Source: Thermohalobaculum sp963721105
GTDB taxonomy: Bacteria; Pseudomonadota; Alphaproteobacteria; Rhodobacterales; Rhodobacteraceae
Direction of reading: 5' to 3'
Assembly: GCA_963721105.1 (NCBI GenBank)
Contig: CAVRHY010000011.1
Location: 1,116,001 to 1,180,000 of the forward strand
Length of the DNA stretch: 64,000 nucleotides
Translations under genes and position numbers: made by a program
In this document: positions 28,431-38,568 of the stretch, piece by piece
Position numbering within the stretch: position 1 is the stretch's first letter
How the letters are laid out: every line of letters starts with the position of its first letter
The notes under the pieces: generated by a model
What the model saw: only the letters and a program-made list of their open reading frames with translations
Databases searched by the model: none
What the model was told of the DNA's origin: nothing

Positions 28431-29693
28431 CGCGTCACCTGCACCGCGCTGGCGGCGATCGCAGACGGCGTGCGCAGCGCCGGGACCTCGACGGTCAGCG
28501 CGCCGGAGGTCTCGGGCGCGGCCTCGACGCTGACCGTCGAGCCGGCGTTCAGCTTCTGCGCGCCCTCGACGGCGACCAGGTCGCCATCGGCCAGCGGGGC
28601 GTCGACGTAGACGTCGTCACCGTCGCGTTTGCCGATGCTGACGGGCACGCGCTCGACGTCCTGCTCGCGGACGCGCCAGACATAGGCGCCCTCGCGGCTC
28701 CACTGGACGGCCAGCGCCGGGACGACGGGCATGGTCTTGCCCTCGACAGGCACCTGGATCGAGAACGTCGTCCCCGGCGTCAGCACCTGCTCGGGGTTCG
28801 GGATCACCGCGCGGACGCGCAGCGTGCGGGTCGCCGGGTCGATATGGTTGTCGGTGGCGGCAATCTGCCCCGTGAAGGGTTGGCCGGGCAGGGCCAGGCT
28901 CATGGCGCGCACGGTCTTGCCGACGGTCGCGTCAGCGGCCTTGTCCTCGGGCACGAGAAACTCGACCTCCAGCGCGCTGGTGTCGTCCAGCCGGACGATG
29001 TTCGCGCCTGCCGCCAGGTGCTGGCCGACCGCGAGGTCGTCCAGTCCGACCCGGCCGGCGAACGGCGCCCGGATGACGCGCCTGTCGTATTCGAACTGCG
29101 CCTGCTTCAGCGCGGCGCCGGCGACGGCCAGCGCGGTCGAGACCTCGTCGAGCTGCGCCGTCGAGAAGGTGCCGGACTTGCGCGCCTGCTGGTATCGCTC
29201 GTTCGCCGCCTTGGCCTGGGCGTACTGCGCCTTGGCGCCGTCCAGCGCGATCGCCTCGGCCTCGCGGTCGAGCGTGATCAGCGGGTCGCCGGCGGCGACG
29301 ACCTCGTTCGAGGTGAAATGCACGGTCTCGACCAGGCCCGGCGACGCTGCTGGCAACCATCACGCTCTCGGCCGCCTGGCCGGTGCCGATGGCCTGGATG
29401 CGGTCGACGAACGGCTCGACGCGGACCGGGGCTGCCGTCACCACCGTGTCGCCGAAGCCGCCTCGCCCGCCGCGGCCCCCGCCCGCGCGGGCGCCGGCGC
29501 GGCCGCCACCCCCGCCGCGGTCGGCGGAGGCGCTCTCGTCCGTGCCGAGGATGCCGCCGACGCCCAGCGCGCCGACGACCTGGCGCGCGCGCGCCTCGAT
29601 CGGCTGGGGCAGGGCGCCGGTCAGCACGATGGCGGCGCTGCCGCCGACGACGAGGATTGCGACGGCCAGAATGGCCTCGAGTGCTTTGCGCAT
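28427..29693 (-). CDS. RND pump periplasmic adaptor (membrane fusion protein; one frameshift)
   Basis: About 422 residues joined, start ATG 29693 (MRKALEAILAVAILVVGGSA). Transmembrane anchor, a Gly/Arg-rich linker, then barrel-sandwich and alpha-hairpin (GDPLITLDREAEAIALDGAK to AALKQAQFEYDRRVIRAPFA), beta-barrel (GTTFSIQVPVEGKTMPVVP) and membrane-proximal domains. The frame breaks near 29350; dropping one G in GCCGGGCCTG restores VAGLVETVHFTSNEVVAAGD. Co-transcribed with the pump (4-bp overlap). It bridges the pump and an outer-membrane channel. Confidence 0.92.
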
Positions 29694-29926
29694 GCGCGGC
29701 GATCTCCCTGGGGACACCCGATCCAACGGGGCCGATGGGGAAATCCGGCGCGGCCGGGCGCGCTGCGGCGGCAGCACGATGCGCACCCCGCTGCGGTGCC
29801 GGGCGGTGACCGGGGGCTCGCCGCTGCGCGCGGGCGGAAGGACTGGGCGAGCAGCGCGACAGCGACAGAGGCGCTGCGCCGGGTCGGGGAGAGGGCGGAC
29901 CGCCGTCCGGCGGCCCGCCCGGCGGG

Positions 29927-31494
29927 TCAGACGGCGATGCTCTTCGGCGCGGACTTCTGGCGGCGCAGCATCAGCTTGTCGAGCGCGTGGACATAGGCCC
30001 GGCAGCTCGCCACGACCGTATCGGTGTCCGAGGACTGGGCCGTGACGATCTTGCCGTCCTCGCTCAGCCGAACGCTGACGGTCGCCTGGGCGTCCGTGCC
30101 CTCGGTGACGGCGTGGACCTGGTAGAGATCCAGGCTGGCGCGGTGCGGCACCAGCGCCTTGACGGCGTTGAAGGCGGCGTCGACCGGCCCGTCGCCCTCG
30201 GCGGTGTAGCCGGTGCTCGACTGCCGTCGATCTCCAGCACGATGTCGGCCGATTGCGGCGCCTCGGTGCCGCAGATGACGCGCAGGAACTTCAGCTTGAT
30301 GCGCTCGGCGCCGCGGCCGGCGATCTGCTCCTCGACCAGCGCCAGGATGTCGTCGTCGTAGACCTCCTTCTTGCGGTCGGCCAGCGCCTTGAAGCGGACG
30401 AACAGCTCCTTCAGCTGGTTGTCGCCGACATCGACGCCCAGCTGGCGCAGCTTGTCCTTCAGCGCGTGGCGGCCGGAATGCTTGCCCATCGCCAGCGTCG
30501 AGGCGGTCAGGCCGACGTCCTCGGGCCGCATGATCTCGTAGGTGCCGTGGTGCTTGAGCATCCCGTCCTGGTGGATGCCGGCCTCGTGCGCGAAGGCGTT
30601 CTTGCCGACGACGGCCTTGTTGAACTGCACGGGGAAGCCGGTGACGCCCGACACGAGGCGCGAGGCCTGCATGATGCGCGTCGTGTCGATGCCGGTGGCG
30701 TAGGGCATGATGTCGTTGCGCACGCGCATGGCCATCACGACCTCCTCCAGCGCCGTGTTGCCGGCGCGCTCGCCCAGGCCGTTGATCGTGCACTCGATCT
30801 GCCGGGCGCCGGCCAGCACGGCGGCCAGCGAGTTCGCCGTCGCCATGCCGAGGTCGTTGTGGCAGTGCGTCGAGAACGTAACGTTCTCGATGCCCTGCAC
30901 GCGCTCGCGCAGCATGCGGATGATGTCGGCGGATTCCAGCGGCGCCGTGTAGCCGACAGTGTCGGGGATGTTGATGGTCGTGGCACCCGCCTCGACGGCG
31001 GTCTGCACCGCCGTCACCAGGAAGTCGCGGTCGGTGCGGGTGGCGTCCTCGGGCGACCACTGGACGTCCTCGGTCATCGACTTCGCGTGCCGGACCGAGC
31101 GGTCGATCTGCTCCAGCACCTGGTCGCGCGTCATGTTCAGCTTGTACTGCATGTGCAGGTCGCTGGTCGCGATAAACGTATGGATACGCTTGTGTTTCGC
31201 GTGCTGCAGCGCCTCCCACGCCCGGTCGATATCGCCCAGTCCCGAGCGGGACAGGCCGCAGACGACGGAGCTCTCGACGACCTTCGAGACCTCGCGCACG
31301 GCCTCGAAATCGCCCTCGGAGGCGATCGGGAAACCGGCCTCGATGATGTCGACGCCCATCTCGTCGAGGACGCGGGCGATCTGCAGCTTTTCGGCCAGGG
31401 TCATAGAGGCGCCGGGCGACTGCTCGCCGTCGCGCATCGTGGTGTCGAAGATCTTTACGCGGTCCTGTACCGCGGGATTGGTCACAGCATTCAT
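29927..31494 (-). CDS. leuA: 2-isopropylmalate synthase LeuA (one frameshift)
   Basis: About 522 residues joined. First step of leucine synthesis: acetyl-CoA plus 2-oxoisovalerate. Catalytic TIM barrel with KIFDTTMRDGEQSPGASMT at residues 13-31, the metal-binding HxH in STHCHNDLGMATANS, then the C-terminal LeuA allosteric domain (GYTAEGDGPVDAAFNAVKAL) which gives Leu feedback. The frame breaks near 30227 between VLEIDG and SSTGYTAEG, explained by loss of one base. A Leu-codon leader peptide ORF lies 90 bp upstream. Confidence 0.95.
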
Positions 31495-31556
31495 GATCTG
31501 GGTCCTGTCAGCGTCTTATCGGGTCGGGTTTCAGGCGGCGCTTTCGGGTATCCTCC

Positions 31557-31585
31557 GAGGGCGGCGCCGCGGACCCGGCGCCCTC
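31557..31585 (-). terminator. GC-rich hairpin after the leu leader ORF, putative attenuator
   Basis: Arms GAGGGCGGCGCCG (31557-31569) and CGGCGCCCTC (31576-31585) form a stable stem with one bulge directly overlapping the leader stop codon. Position between leader peptide and leuA fits an attenuator; no long U-run follows, so termination strength is uncertain. Confidence 0.5.
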
Positions 31586-31658
31586 AGAGGCCGATAAGAA
31601 GAAGCAGCCCGCCGATCGGCAGGAAAGAGGCGGCAGCGAGGGGCGCGCGCGTCTGCAT
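31584..31658 (-). CDS. leuL: leu operon leader peptide (24 residues)
   Basis: ATG at 31658, TGA at 31584-31586. Seven of 24 residues are Leu, including four in a row (CTG CTT CTT CTT) followed by ATC GGC CTC TGA. Ribosome stalling at these codons when leucyl-tRNA is scarce would control the hairpin that follows. A TATAGT hexamer at 31672-31667 ends 8 nt before the ATG, which puts the likely transcription start at or next to the A of ATG: a leaderless ORF, as reported for the trp leader peptide of Sinorhizobium. No Shine-Dalgarno site is visible, in agreement. Confidence 0.72.
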   Translation of the reverse strand: MQTRAPLAAASFLPIGGLLLLIGL

Positions 31659-31732
31659 GGGGCGCGACTATACGCCGTTGGCGGCGGATGGGAAGGGGGA
31701 ATCGGGACGGCGGCCGCGCCGTCCCGCGAGCC

Positions 31733-32218
31733 CTAGTTGATCGTCCAGAGCTGGCCCGCGTAGTTGCCGCAAGGCGCCAGGTGCGCCATGCCGCCCTGCG
31801 GCCCGCCGTTCACGATGTCCAGGCACATGTCCGGCCCGCGAAATTGCGACGTCAGGCGTTCCCAGCCGCCCTCGTCCCGCAGCCGCCACAGCTGGCCCGA
31901 GTAGTTCCCGCACGGCGCGAGAATGGTGAAGTTGTCGAGCGGCCCGCCATTGACCACGTCGAGGCACATCCCCCGTCCGCGGAACTCGGTCGTCAGCCGG
32001 TACCAGTCGCCCTCGCGCACGAAGCGCCAGTTCTGGCCGGAATAGTTCCCCGCGGGCCGCATCACCGGCATGTTGTCGTATTGGCCGCCATTGGTGATGT
32101 CGAGCACCTGGCTGGACCCCAGCCACTGCGTCCACATGCGGGCGTACTCCGCCCCCCGGGCGGTCATCGTCGCCCCCGCAACCACGCACGCCGCCACCGC
32201 AATCCCGCAAAGCTTCAC
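31733..32218 (-). CDS. Small exported ricin B-type lectin domain protein
   Basis: 161 residues; GTG start at 32218 chosen for its GAGGGGGA ribosome site and the signal peptide that follows (cleavage near ARG-AEY). The mature protein is one beta-trefoil: three copies of a unit with MCLDVVNGG / MCLDIVNGG and PCGNYSGQLWR, each ending in the QxW motif (GQNWRF, GQLWRL, GQLWTI) diagnostic of ricin-type lectins. No catalytic domain. Probably periplasmic or secreted and carbohydrate-binding. Alone, 33 bp from the end of metZ and in the same direction. Confidence 0.82.
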   Translation of the reverse strand: MKLCGIAVAACVVAGATMTARGAEYARMWTQWLGSSQVLDITNGGQYDNMPVMRPAGNYSGQNWRFVREGDWYRLTTEFRGRGMCLDVVNGGPLDNFTILAPCGNYSGQLWRLRDEGGWERLTSQFRGPDMCLDIVNGGPQGGMAHLAPCGNYAGQLWTIN

Positions 32219-32338
32219 TGGCCGGTCCCCCTCGAGCCGCTCCGTAAAATCCCCGTTCGCCGGGGCACGCGATGCTACCGGCGGGCCGCGCCGCTGCAAA
32301 GACAATTCCCCCGCCGCGGCGGGCCTCTGGCGCAGCGT

Positions 32339-33545
32339 TCAGACCGCGGCGAGCGCCGCCTCGAGATCCTCGCGGAGGTCCTCGGGGTCCTCTAGGCCGA
32401 CCGACAGGCGGACGAGGCCGGGCGTGATGCCGAGCCGCGCGCGGGCTTCCTCCGAGAGGCGCTGGTGCGTCGTCGTCGTCGGGTGGGTGACCAGCGACTT
32501 GGCGTCGCCGAGATTGTTCGAGATTCGGATGATCCGCAGCCTGTTCAGGAAGCGGAACGCGCCCGGCTGGCCGTCGGCGATCTCGAACGACAGCATCGTG
32601 CCGGGGCGCTCCATCTGGCTGGCCGCGAGGTTGTGCTGCGGGTGGCTGGGCAGGCCCGGGTAGAGCGTGCGGGCGATCTTGTCCTGGCCCTCGATCCAGC
32701 GGGCCAGTGCCTCGGCGGCGTCCGTCTGGGCGTGGGCGCGGAGCGGCAGCGTCTCGAGCCCCTTCAGCATCACCCAGGCGTTGAACGGGCTCATCGACGG
32801 GCCGGTATGCTTGACGAAGGGCTCGACCTCGTCGCGGATGAAGCGGCGCGAGCCCAGCACGACGCCGCCGAGGCAGCGGCCCTGGCCGTCGATGTGCTTG
32901 GTCGCCGAGTAGACGACGACGTCGGCCCCCAGCGCCAGCGGGCGCTGGAACATCGGGGTGGCGAAGACATTGTCGACCACCAGCCGGGCGCCGACGGCGT
33001 GCGCCAGCTCGGCGACCGCGGCGACGTCGATGATCTCGAGCGTCGGGTTCGACGGGGTTTCGAGGAATGCCAGCTTCGTCTGGGGCCGAAAGGCGGCGCG
33101 CCACTGGTCGAGGTCGGTGCCGTCGACCAGCGTCGCCTCGATGCCGAAGCGCGGGCAGAGGGTCTCGACGATGTAGAGGCACGAGCCGAAGAGCGCGCGC
33201 GAGGCGACGACGTGGTCGCCGGCCTTGAGCTGGCACATCAGCGCGGCGTTGACGGCGGCCATGCCCGAGGCGGTGGCGAAGGCCGCCTCGGCGCCTTCCA
33301 GCGCGGCGATGCGGTCCTCGAACATCGCCACCGTCGGGTTGCCGTAGCGGGCATAGACGAAGGCGTCCTCGTCCTCGGCCTTGTTCTTGAACCGCGCCTC
33401 GGCGGTCTCGGCGTCGGGGTAGACGAAGCCCTGCGTGAGGTAGATCGCCTCGGAAGTCTCGCCGTACTGGCTGCGCCGCGTGCCAGCCGTGAACCAGCCG
33501 GGTGCGCGGGCGGAGGTCGCCATGGTCGAAATCCGTGTCGTTCAT
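32339..33545 (-). CDS. metZ: O-succinylhomoserine sulfhydrylase MetZ (one frameshift near the start)
   Basis: About 401 residues joined. PLP enzyme of methionine synthesis: O-succinylhomoserine plus sulfide to homocysteine. YGNPTVAMFEDRIAALEGAE, ATASGMAAV, and the PLP Lys in VVYSATKHIDGQGR are clear. The ATG at 33523 has no ribosome site; ATG 33545 follows GGAG and begins MNDTDFDHGDLRPRTRLVHG, and deleting one base at about 33485 fuses it to GTRRSQYGETSEAIYLTQG, the normal family N-terminus. I therefore place the true start at 33545. A SAM-II riboswitch precedes it. Confidence 0.93.
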
Positions 33546-33612
33546 CGCGTCGCTCCGGGCGGAACCCCGGCCTCCTGCAACGGACCGGGCGCGAGCGTGG
33601 CGGGAGAACCAC

Positions 33613-33669
33613 GACCTCTTTAGCGGTTTCTTTTCCGTGGCCCGCAAGCCGGTCCGACAAATCGCCACG
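33613..33669 (-). ncRNA. SAM-II (SAM-alpha) riboswitch
   Basis: Read on the minus strand, stem P1 is CGTGGC / GCCACG enclosing GATTTG and GGACCGGCTTGC, followed by the A-rich linker GGAAAAGAAA, CGCTAAAGA and GGTC, which forms the pseudoknot with GGACC. These are the conserved blocks of the SAM-II class. AAAGAGG at the 3' end could be occluded on ligand binding. Located 67 nt before metZ, a standard target of this class. Confidence 0.85.
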
Positions 33670-34027
33670 TCGCCCGGCTATAGGCGCGGCGGCGGTGACC
33701 GTCAACGCCTTCGGGCTTGGCGTCGGGCAGCGTGGGCGCCGGCGCGGGGCGCCGGGCATGAGGGGGGCGGGCTGGTGACACGGCCACGGGAGCGCCGGCC
33801 GGTTGGATTTGCGGCAGATGGGCGACGGCTGGGGTGGGCTCGGGAGCGGTCCGGTAACGGGGCGCGGCCCCCCGGAAATGCGTCATCCGGTCATGTCGGC
33901 GGGGCGCCTGCCTGGGGCCTGCTCCACAGCGTCAACAAGGGAACCGAGCGTCAGGCGGGACGTTCCCGGTGCGGGAGTCGCGCGGAAGCCTCGCGCGCTT
34001 GGGCGCATTTCACGAAAGGTCACGCTA
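33670..34027. other. Intergenic region between metZ riboswitch and PRC-barrel gene
   Basis: About 360 bp with no gene. Holds the divergent promoters: the metZ promoter on the left (not resolved) and an EcfG-type promoter at 33940-33964 on the right. Confidence 0.5.
33940..33964 (+). promoter_or_regulatory. EcfG-type general stress promoter of the PRC-barrel gene
   Basis: GGAAC (33940-33944), 16-bp spacer, CGTT (33961-33964), exact match to the EcfG consensus, 63 bp before the ATG at 34028. Confidence 0.7.
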
Positions 34028-36427
34028 ATGAAGTCGATCCTGATGACGAGTTCCGCGGCGCTGCTGGCGGTGGGCGCGGCATGGCCGGCGCTGGCCGAGT
34101 GCCCCGCGGACATCGACGCCTTCACCCGCGACTACAATCAGGCGATTGACCACCGGGACGACGGGCGACGCGCTGTCGGCCTCGGAGCAGGCCGAGCTGT
34201 TCGGGCTGCAGACGACGGCCGAGAATTTTTACAAGGCCGGCAAGATGGAGATGTGCGCCGAGGCGATCAGCCGGGCGAAGGTCATGCTCGACTCGGCGAT
34301 CGCGCCCAGCGCGCTGAGCCCCGAGCAGCTCGACGGCATGGAGGTCAGGAACGCGGCCGACAAGAAGCTTGGCGAGGTCGAGGGCGTGACGCTGGATCCG
34401 GTCTCGGGTCGCATTGCCTACCTGCTGATCGATCATGGCGGCTTCCTGGGCATCGGCAATCACCTGTACCCGGTGCCGTGGCGGGCCGTGACCTACACGC
34501 CGGGGGCCGACTCGCTGCTGCTCGATGTCGACGTGGAGCGGCTGGAGAACGGCCCACGCTATGACGAAGAGGACATGACGGCGCAGCAGCGCCGGTCATG
34601 GCTGCTGGCGATGCACAGCTACTACAACGTCGAGCCCTACTGGCAGGACAACATCGCCAGCATGGCCGTCGGTGCCGGGATGCCGGTCGCGGGTGCCGAG
34701 GCGCGCAGTCAGCCGGGTGGCGAGACGGGCGTCGTTGTCGCGCCCGTGCAGGTCGAGACCGCGCCGGCTGCGGGCGCCACGGGATCGGGCAGCACGGGAT
34801 CGGGCGGCACGGAGGGATCGGGCGCTGAGCAGCCCGACGTCAAGTCCGACGCCACGACGGAGCCGTCGTCTGAGCCGTCGTCCGCGGCGGGGACGGGCGG
34901 GAGCGACACGGCGACCAGCGGGACGGATTCGTCGGACCAGCCGGCGGCCGGAACCGCCTCGGACAGCGGCCCGGCGACGAGCGAGGCGAGCAGCGGACAG
35001 ATGGCCGCCGCGTCGCAGGGCGGAACGGGCTCCGAAGGCAGCAGCGGATCGCAGTCCAATACCCTGGCCGTCGTTCCGGTGCCGGCCGGCGGGTCGGGCG
35101 ACAATGCCGACCTCTCGATGCTGATGGACCGCATGGACAGGCTGGACAACCGGATCGAGGAACTGTCGTCGCAGCAGGGCGGCGGCGACAAGATGCGCGA
35201 GGCGATCTCGGACCTGCAGCAGCATGTTGCAGGCGCTGTCCGAGCAGGGGCCGGGCGAGGATGTCCGCCAGGCCATCGCCGGGCTGCAGGACCAGGTGCA
35301 GCAGCTCGCCGCGCAGGAGCCGGGCGAGGACATCAAGCAGTCGATCGCCGAGCTGCACGACCAGGTGCAGAAAATGGTCGAGCAGCAGCCGGGCGAGGAC
35401 GTGCAGCAGGCGCTCGCCGACCTGCGCGACCAGGTGCAGCAGCTTGCCCAGCAGAAGCCGGGAGACGATCTGCGCCAGGCGGTGGAGTCACTGAAGACGC
35501 AGGTGCAGACGCTGGCGGACAACCAGCCCGGCAAGGAGCTGGAGAACACGGTGGCGCGGCTCGAGACGCAGGTACGCGACTTGTCCGACCGCATCCCGGC
35601 GGCCGGTGAGCCGGTGAACAGTGGAGCGGCGAGTGGCGCGCCTGTCGCCGGCTTCACCGCCGGTGCCGTCAATGGCGGCGCGAGCGGCAGCGGCGCATCG
35701 ATGATCGTCGCGCCGGCCCGCACCGATGAGGGGATGCAGAACTCCGGCGTGGGCGACACGTCGGGCGCCGGCGCCCTGCCCGCCGGGACCGGCCAGCAGG
35801 GGGCCGGCCAGCAGGGGACGGGGCAGTCAGGCGAAGCGACGAACGCCGGCGGCTCGGCCCCGGCGTCAGGTCAGGCCGGCACGAAAGACAGCACGCCGGT
35901 CTACTCGACCGTCGCGCCGGCCGACGCCTCTGCCGGTGGCAGCGCCGGCAGCGACGCGACCGCCGGCCAGGAGGCGTCGGGCGCGACCCAGCAGGGCACG
36001 ACCGAGGCTGCCACCCAGCAGGGCACGACCGAGGCTGCCACCCAGCAGGGCACGACCGAGGCCGCGACCCAGCAGGGCACGACCGAGGCTGCGACCCAGC
36101 AGGGCTCGACCGAGGCCGCGAGCCAGAGGGCACCGACCGAGGCCGCGGAACCAGGCCGCGACCAGCAGAGCTCGACGAGGCCGCGAGCAGAGACCAGAGG
36201 CCGCGTCCGAGGACGCCAACGAGCCCTGCGAGACGGGCATCACGCGGCTGGAGGACGACCTGTCGGTCGCCGAGCAGCAGGGCATTGCCGTCACCGAGGC
36301 GCGGACCGAGCTGGAATCGGCGCAGGCCATGCTGCGCCGCTCGTCCGAGGCGCTGTGCCGCGCGGCGGTCAAGCGCGCGCGCGACGACCTCGTGGCGAAG
36401 GGCTTCCAGCCGACGCCGGCCCAGTGA
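34028..36427 (+). CDS. Exported PRC-barrel protein with coiled-coil and low-complexity repeats (at least three frameshifts)
   Basis: About 800 residues joined. Signal peptide (MKSILMTSSAALLAVGAAWP to LAE). A helical region with ALSASEQAELFGLQTTAENF (about 45-90), a PRC-barrel domain (VRNAADKKLGEVEGVTLDP, IAYLLIDHGGFLGIGNHLYP), a Ser/Gly/Thr-rich disordered stretch, six 23-residue coiled-coil repeats of the form QxPGEDxxQAIAxLxDQVQQ, another disordered stretch, five tandem TEAATQQGT units, and a conserved C-terminal helical domain (CETGITRLEDDLSVAEQQG). Breaks: near 34144 (extra A), near 35227 (extra T), and in 36150-36200. Driven by an EcfG-type promoter, so probably a stress or envelope protein. 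Confidence 0.72.
35172..35589 (+). repeat. 69-bp repeats encoding a 23-residue coiled-coil unit
   Basis: Five in-register copies starting at 35245, 35314, 35383, 35452 and 35521, each encoding Q-x-PG-E/D-x3-Q-A-x2-L-x2-QVQ-x-L, plus a degenerate first copy from 35172. All inside the PRC-barrel gene. Confidence 0.85.
35986..36147 (+). repeat. 27-bp tandem repeats encoding TQQGTTEAA
   Basis: Copies start at 35986, 36013, 36040, 36067 and 36094 (last with Ser for Thr), plus a degenerate copy at 36121. Nearly identical DNA indicates recent slippage; the number may vary between strains. Confidence 0.85.
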
Positions 36428-36579
36428 GGCGGGCCGCGCCGCTGCCGGCCGACCGAGACACGGGCGCGCTGACGCCGGCCGGCTGAGGCGCGCCCGCGCA
36501 GAGGTTGGCCAGATGATGCGAGGGGACCCCGGCGCAGGGTCAAGTCCAGCGCGTACCGAGCTGTGCCGCCGGCGGCTGG

Positions 36580-38167
36580 TCAGGCGACGAGTTCGCCGGC
36601 CAGCGCACGGTCGATCAGCACGACCGTCTCGGGCACGCCGTAGAGCGCGATGAAGCCGCCGAAGCGCGGGCCCTGCGGCGAGCCGAGCAGCACCTCGTAG
36701 ATCGCGCGGAACCAGTCGCGCAGGTTCTCGTAGCCGTGCGCGCGGCCGGTTTCGTAGACGATGGCCTGCAGCTCCTCCGGGTCGGCGCCGCCGTCCCAGG
36801 CGTCGAGGCGGGCGCGCAGGTCCGAGAGCGCCTCGCGCTCGGTGTCGGTGGGCGCGCGGAACCGCTTGGTCGGCTTCACGTGGTCCTGGAAGTAGCGCAC
36901 CGCATGGCCGCAGGCGGCGTCGAGGCCGGGATGCGTCTCGGGGCTGGCCTCCGGCGCGTAGCGGCGGAGGAACCCCCAGAGCGTCGCCTTGTCTCTCGGC
37001 CGAGGCGGCCGAGGCGAGGTTCAGCAGCATCGAGAAAGGCACGACCATGTCGCTGGCCGGCGTGTTGTGGCCGTGGATGTGCCAGGCGGGGTTGGTGAGG
37101 CGCTGCTCGACCGGCTGGTCGGGATAGGCGCGGAGCTGCTGGTGATAGTCGTCGACGGCGCGCGGGATGACGTCCCAGTGCAGCCGCTTGGCCGAGCGCG
37201 GCTTCTGGAACATGAAGAGCTGAAGGCTCTCGGGGCTGGCATAGCGCAGCCACTCGTCGATGGTCAGGCCGTTGCCCTTGGACTTGGAGATCTTCTGGCC
37301 CTCGCCGTCGAGGAACATCTCGTAGACGAAGTGCTCGGGCGGCGTGCCGCCGAGGATGCGGCAGATCGAGTCGTAGATCTTCGTGTTCGGCCCGTGATCC
37401 TTGCCGTACATCTCGAAATCGACGTCCAGCGCCGCCCATCGGGCACCGAAATCGGGCTTCCACTGCAGCTTCACGCGGCCGCCGGTGACGGGCAGGGTGA
37501 CGTCGGTGCCGTCCTCGTCCTCGAAGGTGATCGTGCCGTCGCTGCCGTTCACCGCCTTCATCGGCACGTAGAGCACGCGCCCGGTGGTCGGGCTGATCGG
37601 CAGGAAGCAGCTGTAGGTCTTCTGGCGCTCCTCGCGCAGGCTCGCCAGCATGACCTGCATGATCTCGTCATAGCGCTCGGTGGCGCGGAGCAGCACCTCG
37701 TCCAGCTTGCCCGAGCGGTAGTAGTCGGTGGCCGAGGCGAACTCGTACTCGAAGCCGAAATGGTCGAGGAAGCGCCGCAGCATCGCGTTGTTGTGGTCGC
37801 CGAAGCTCGCGAACTCGCCGAACGGGTCGGGCACGCTGGTCAGCGGCTTTTGCAGGTGCTCGCGCAGCATCGCCTGGTCGGGCACGTTGTCCGGCACCTT
37901 GCGCATGCCGTCCATGTCGTCCGAGAAGACGATCAGGCGCGTCGGAATGTCGGAGATCGTTTCGAAGGCGCGGCGCACCATGGTCGTGCGCGCGACCTCG
38001 CCGAAGGTGCCGATATGCGGCAGGCCCGAGGGGCCGTAGCCGGTCTCGAACAGGACGTGGCCCTTGGCGGGCGGCGCATCCTGGTAGCGCGCAACCAGCT
38101 TGCGCGCCTCCTCGAACGGCCAGGCGCGGGAATCCTGCGCGGCGGCGCGAATGTCTGACTCGGTCAT
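36580..38167 (-). CDS. lysK: Class I lysyl-tRNA synthetase (one frameshift)
   Basis: About 528 residues joined; ATG 38167 (MTESDIRAAAQDSRAWPFEE). Class I Rossmann synthetase with HIGH-type GYGPSGLPHIGTFGEVART and KMSKS-type EGQKISKSKGNGLTIDEWL near residue 285, and the class I LysRS C-terminal helical domain (DHVKPTKRFRAPTDTEREAL). Class I LysRS replaces the usual class II enzyme in archaea and many alphaproteobacteria. The frame breaks near 36995; removing one A gives EDKATLWGFLRRYAPEASPE. An essential enzyme, so the break is almost surely a sequence error. Confidence 0.94.
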
Positions 38168-38224
38168 GGTACGGCCCGTCGTTGGCTGGACGCGGGATAG
38201 GGGCATCGGACCGAAGGGTCAATG

Positions 38225-38367
38225 TCAGGCGTCGGGCATCTCCACGTCGTCCGGCCTGAGGCGCGGGCCGATTTTCTCCAACTGGTTGTATTCGAGCCTG
38301 GCAGCGTGCCGGTAGTCTGCGGGATAGTCGCCGTTCGCCGGCGACCGGGCCTTGGTTTGTCCGACAT
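38225..38367 (-). CDS. Possible 47-residue small protein (needs one-base repair)
   Basis: ATG at 38367 (MSDK) and, after restoring one missing base near 38354, KARSPANGDYPADYRHAARL then EYNQLEKIGPRL and a stop at 38225. Codon third positions are G/C-rich as in the neighbours, and composition is protein-like. Family unknown. Weak ribosome site. It could be chance; its best support is codon use and the same single-base defect seen in real genes around it. Confidence 0.33.
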
Positions 38368-38537
38368 GCGTGCTCGCCTGGTCGATCGCTATCGGGGCTG
38401 GTCGGCGCCGCGCCCAAAGTCGTGGTGTAGCAAGGGCATCCTCCGCTGGAAAAGCGAAGCGGTAATACGCCTTTTTCCCAATATCCGAAGCTGACCAACA
38501 CGGAATGCGGATACCCCCAAAATTTTTCGCGGCGCGT

Positions 38538-38562
38538 GGAACCGCCCGGGAAGTTCCGCGTT
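38538..38562 (+). promoter_or_regulatory. EcfG-type promoter of a predicted small RNA
   Basis: GGAAC (38538-38542), 16-bp spacer, CGTT (38559-38562). Exact consensus, pointing right into a stretch without a protein gene but with a hairpin and an intrinsic terminator. Confidence 0.6.
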
Positions 38563-38568
38563 CCAAAT

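Noticed and set aside
36001..36147. CRISPR-like array
   Set aside because: The 27-bp units are contiguous and in frame with no spacers; they encode a peptide repeat.
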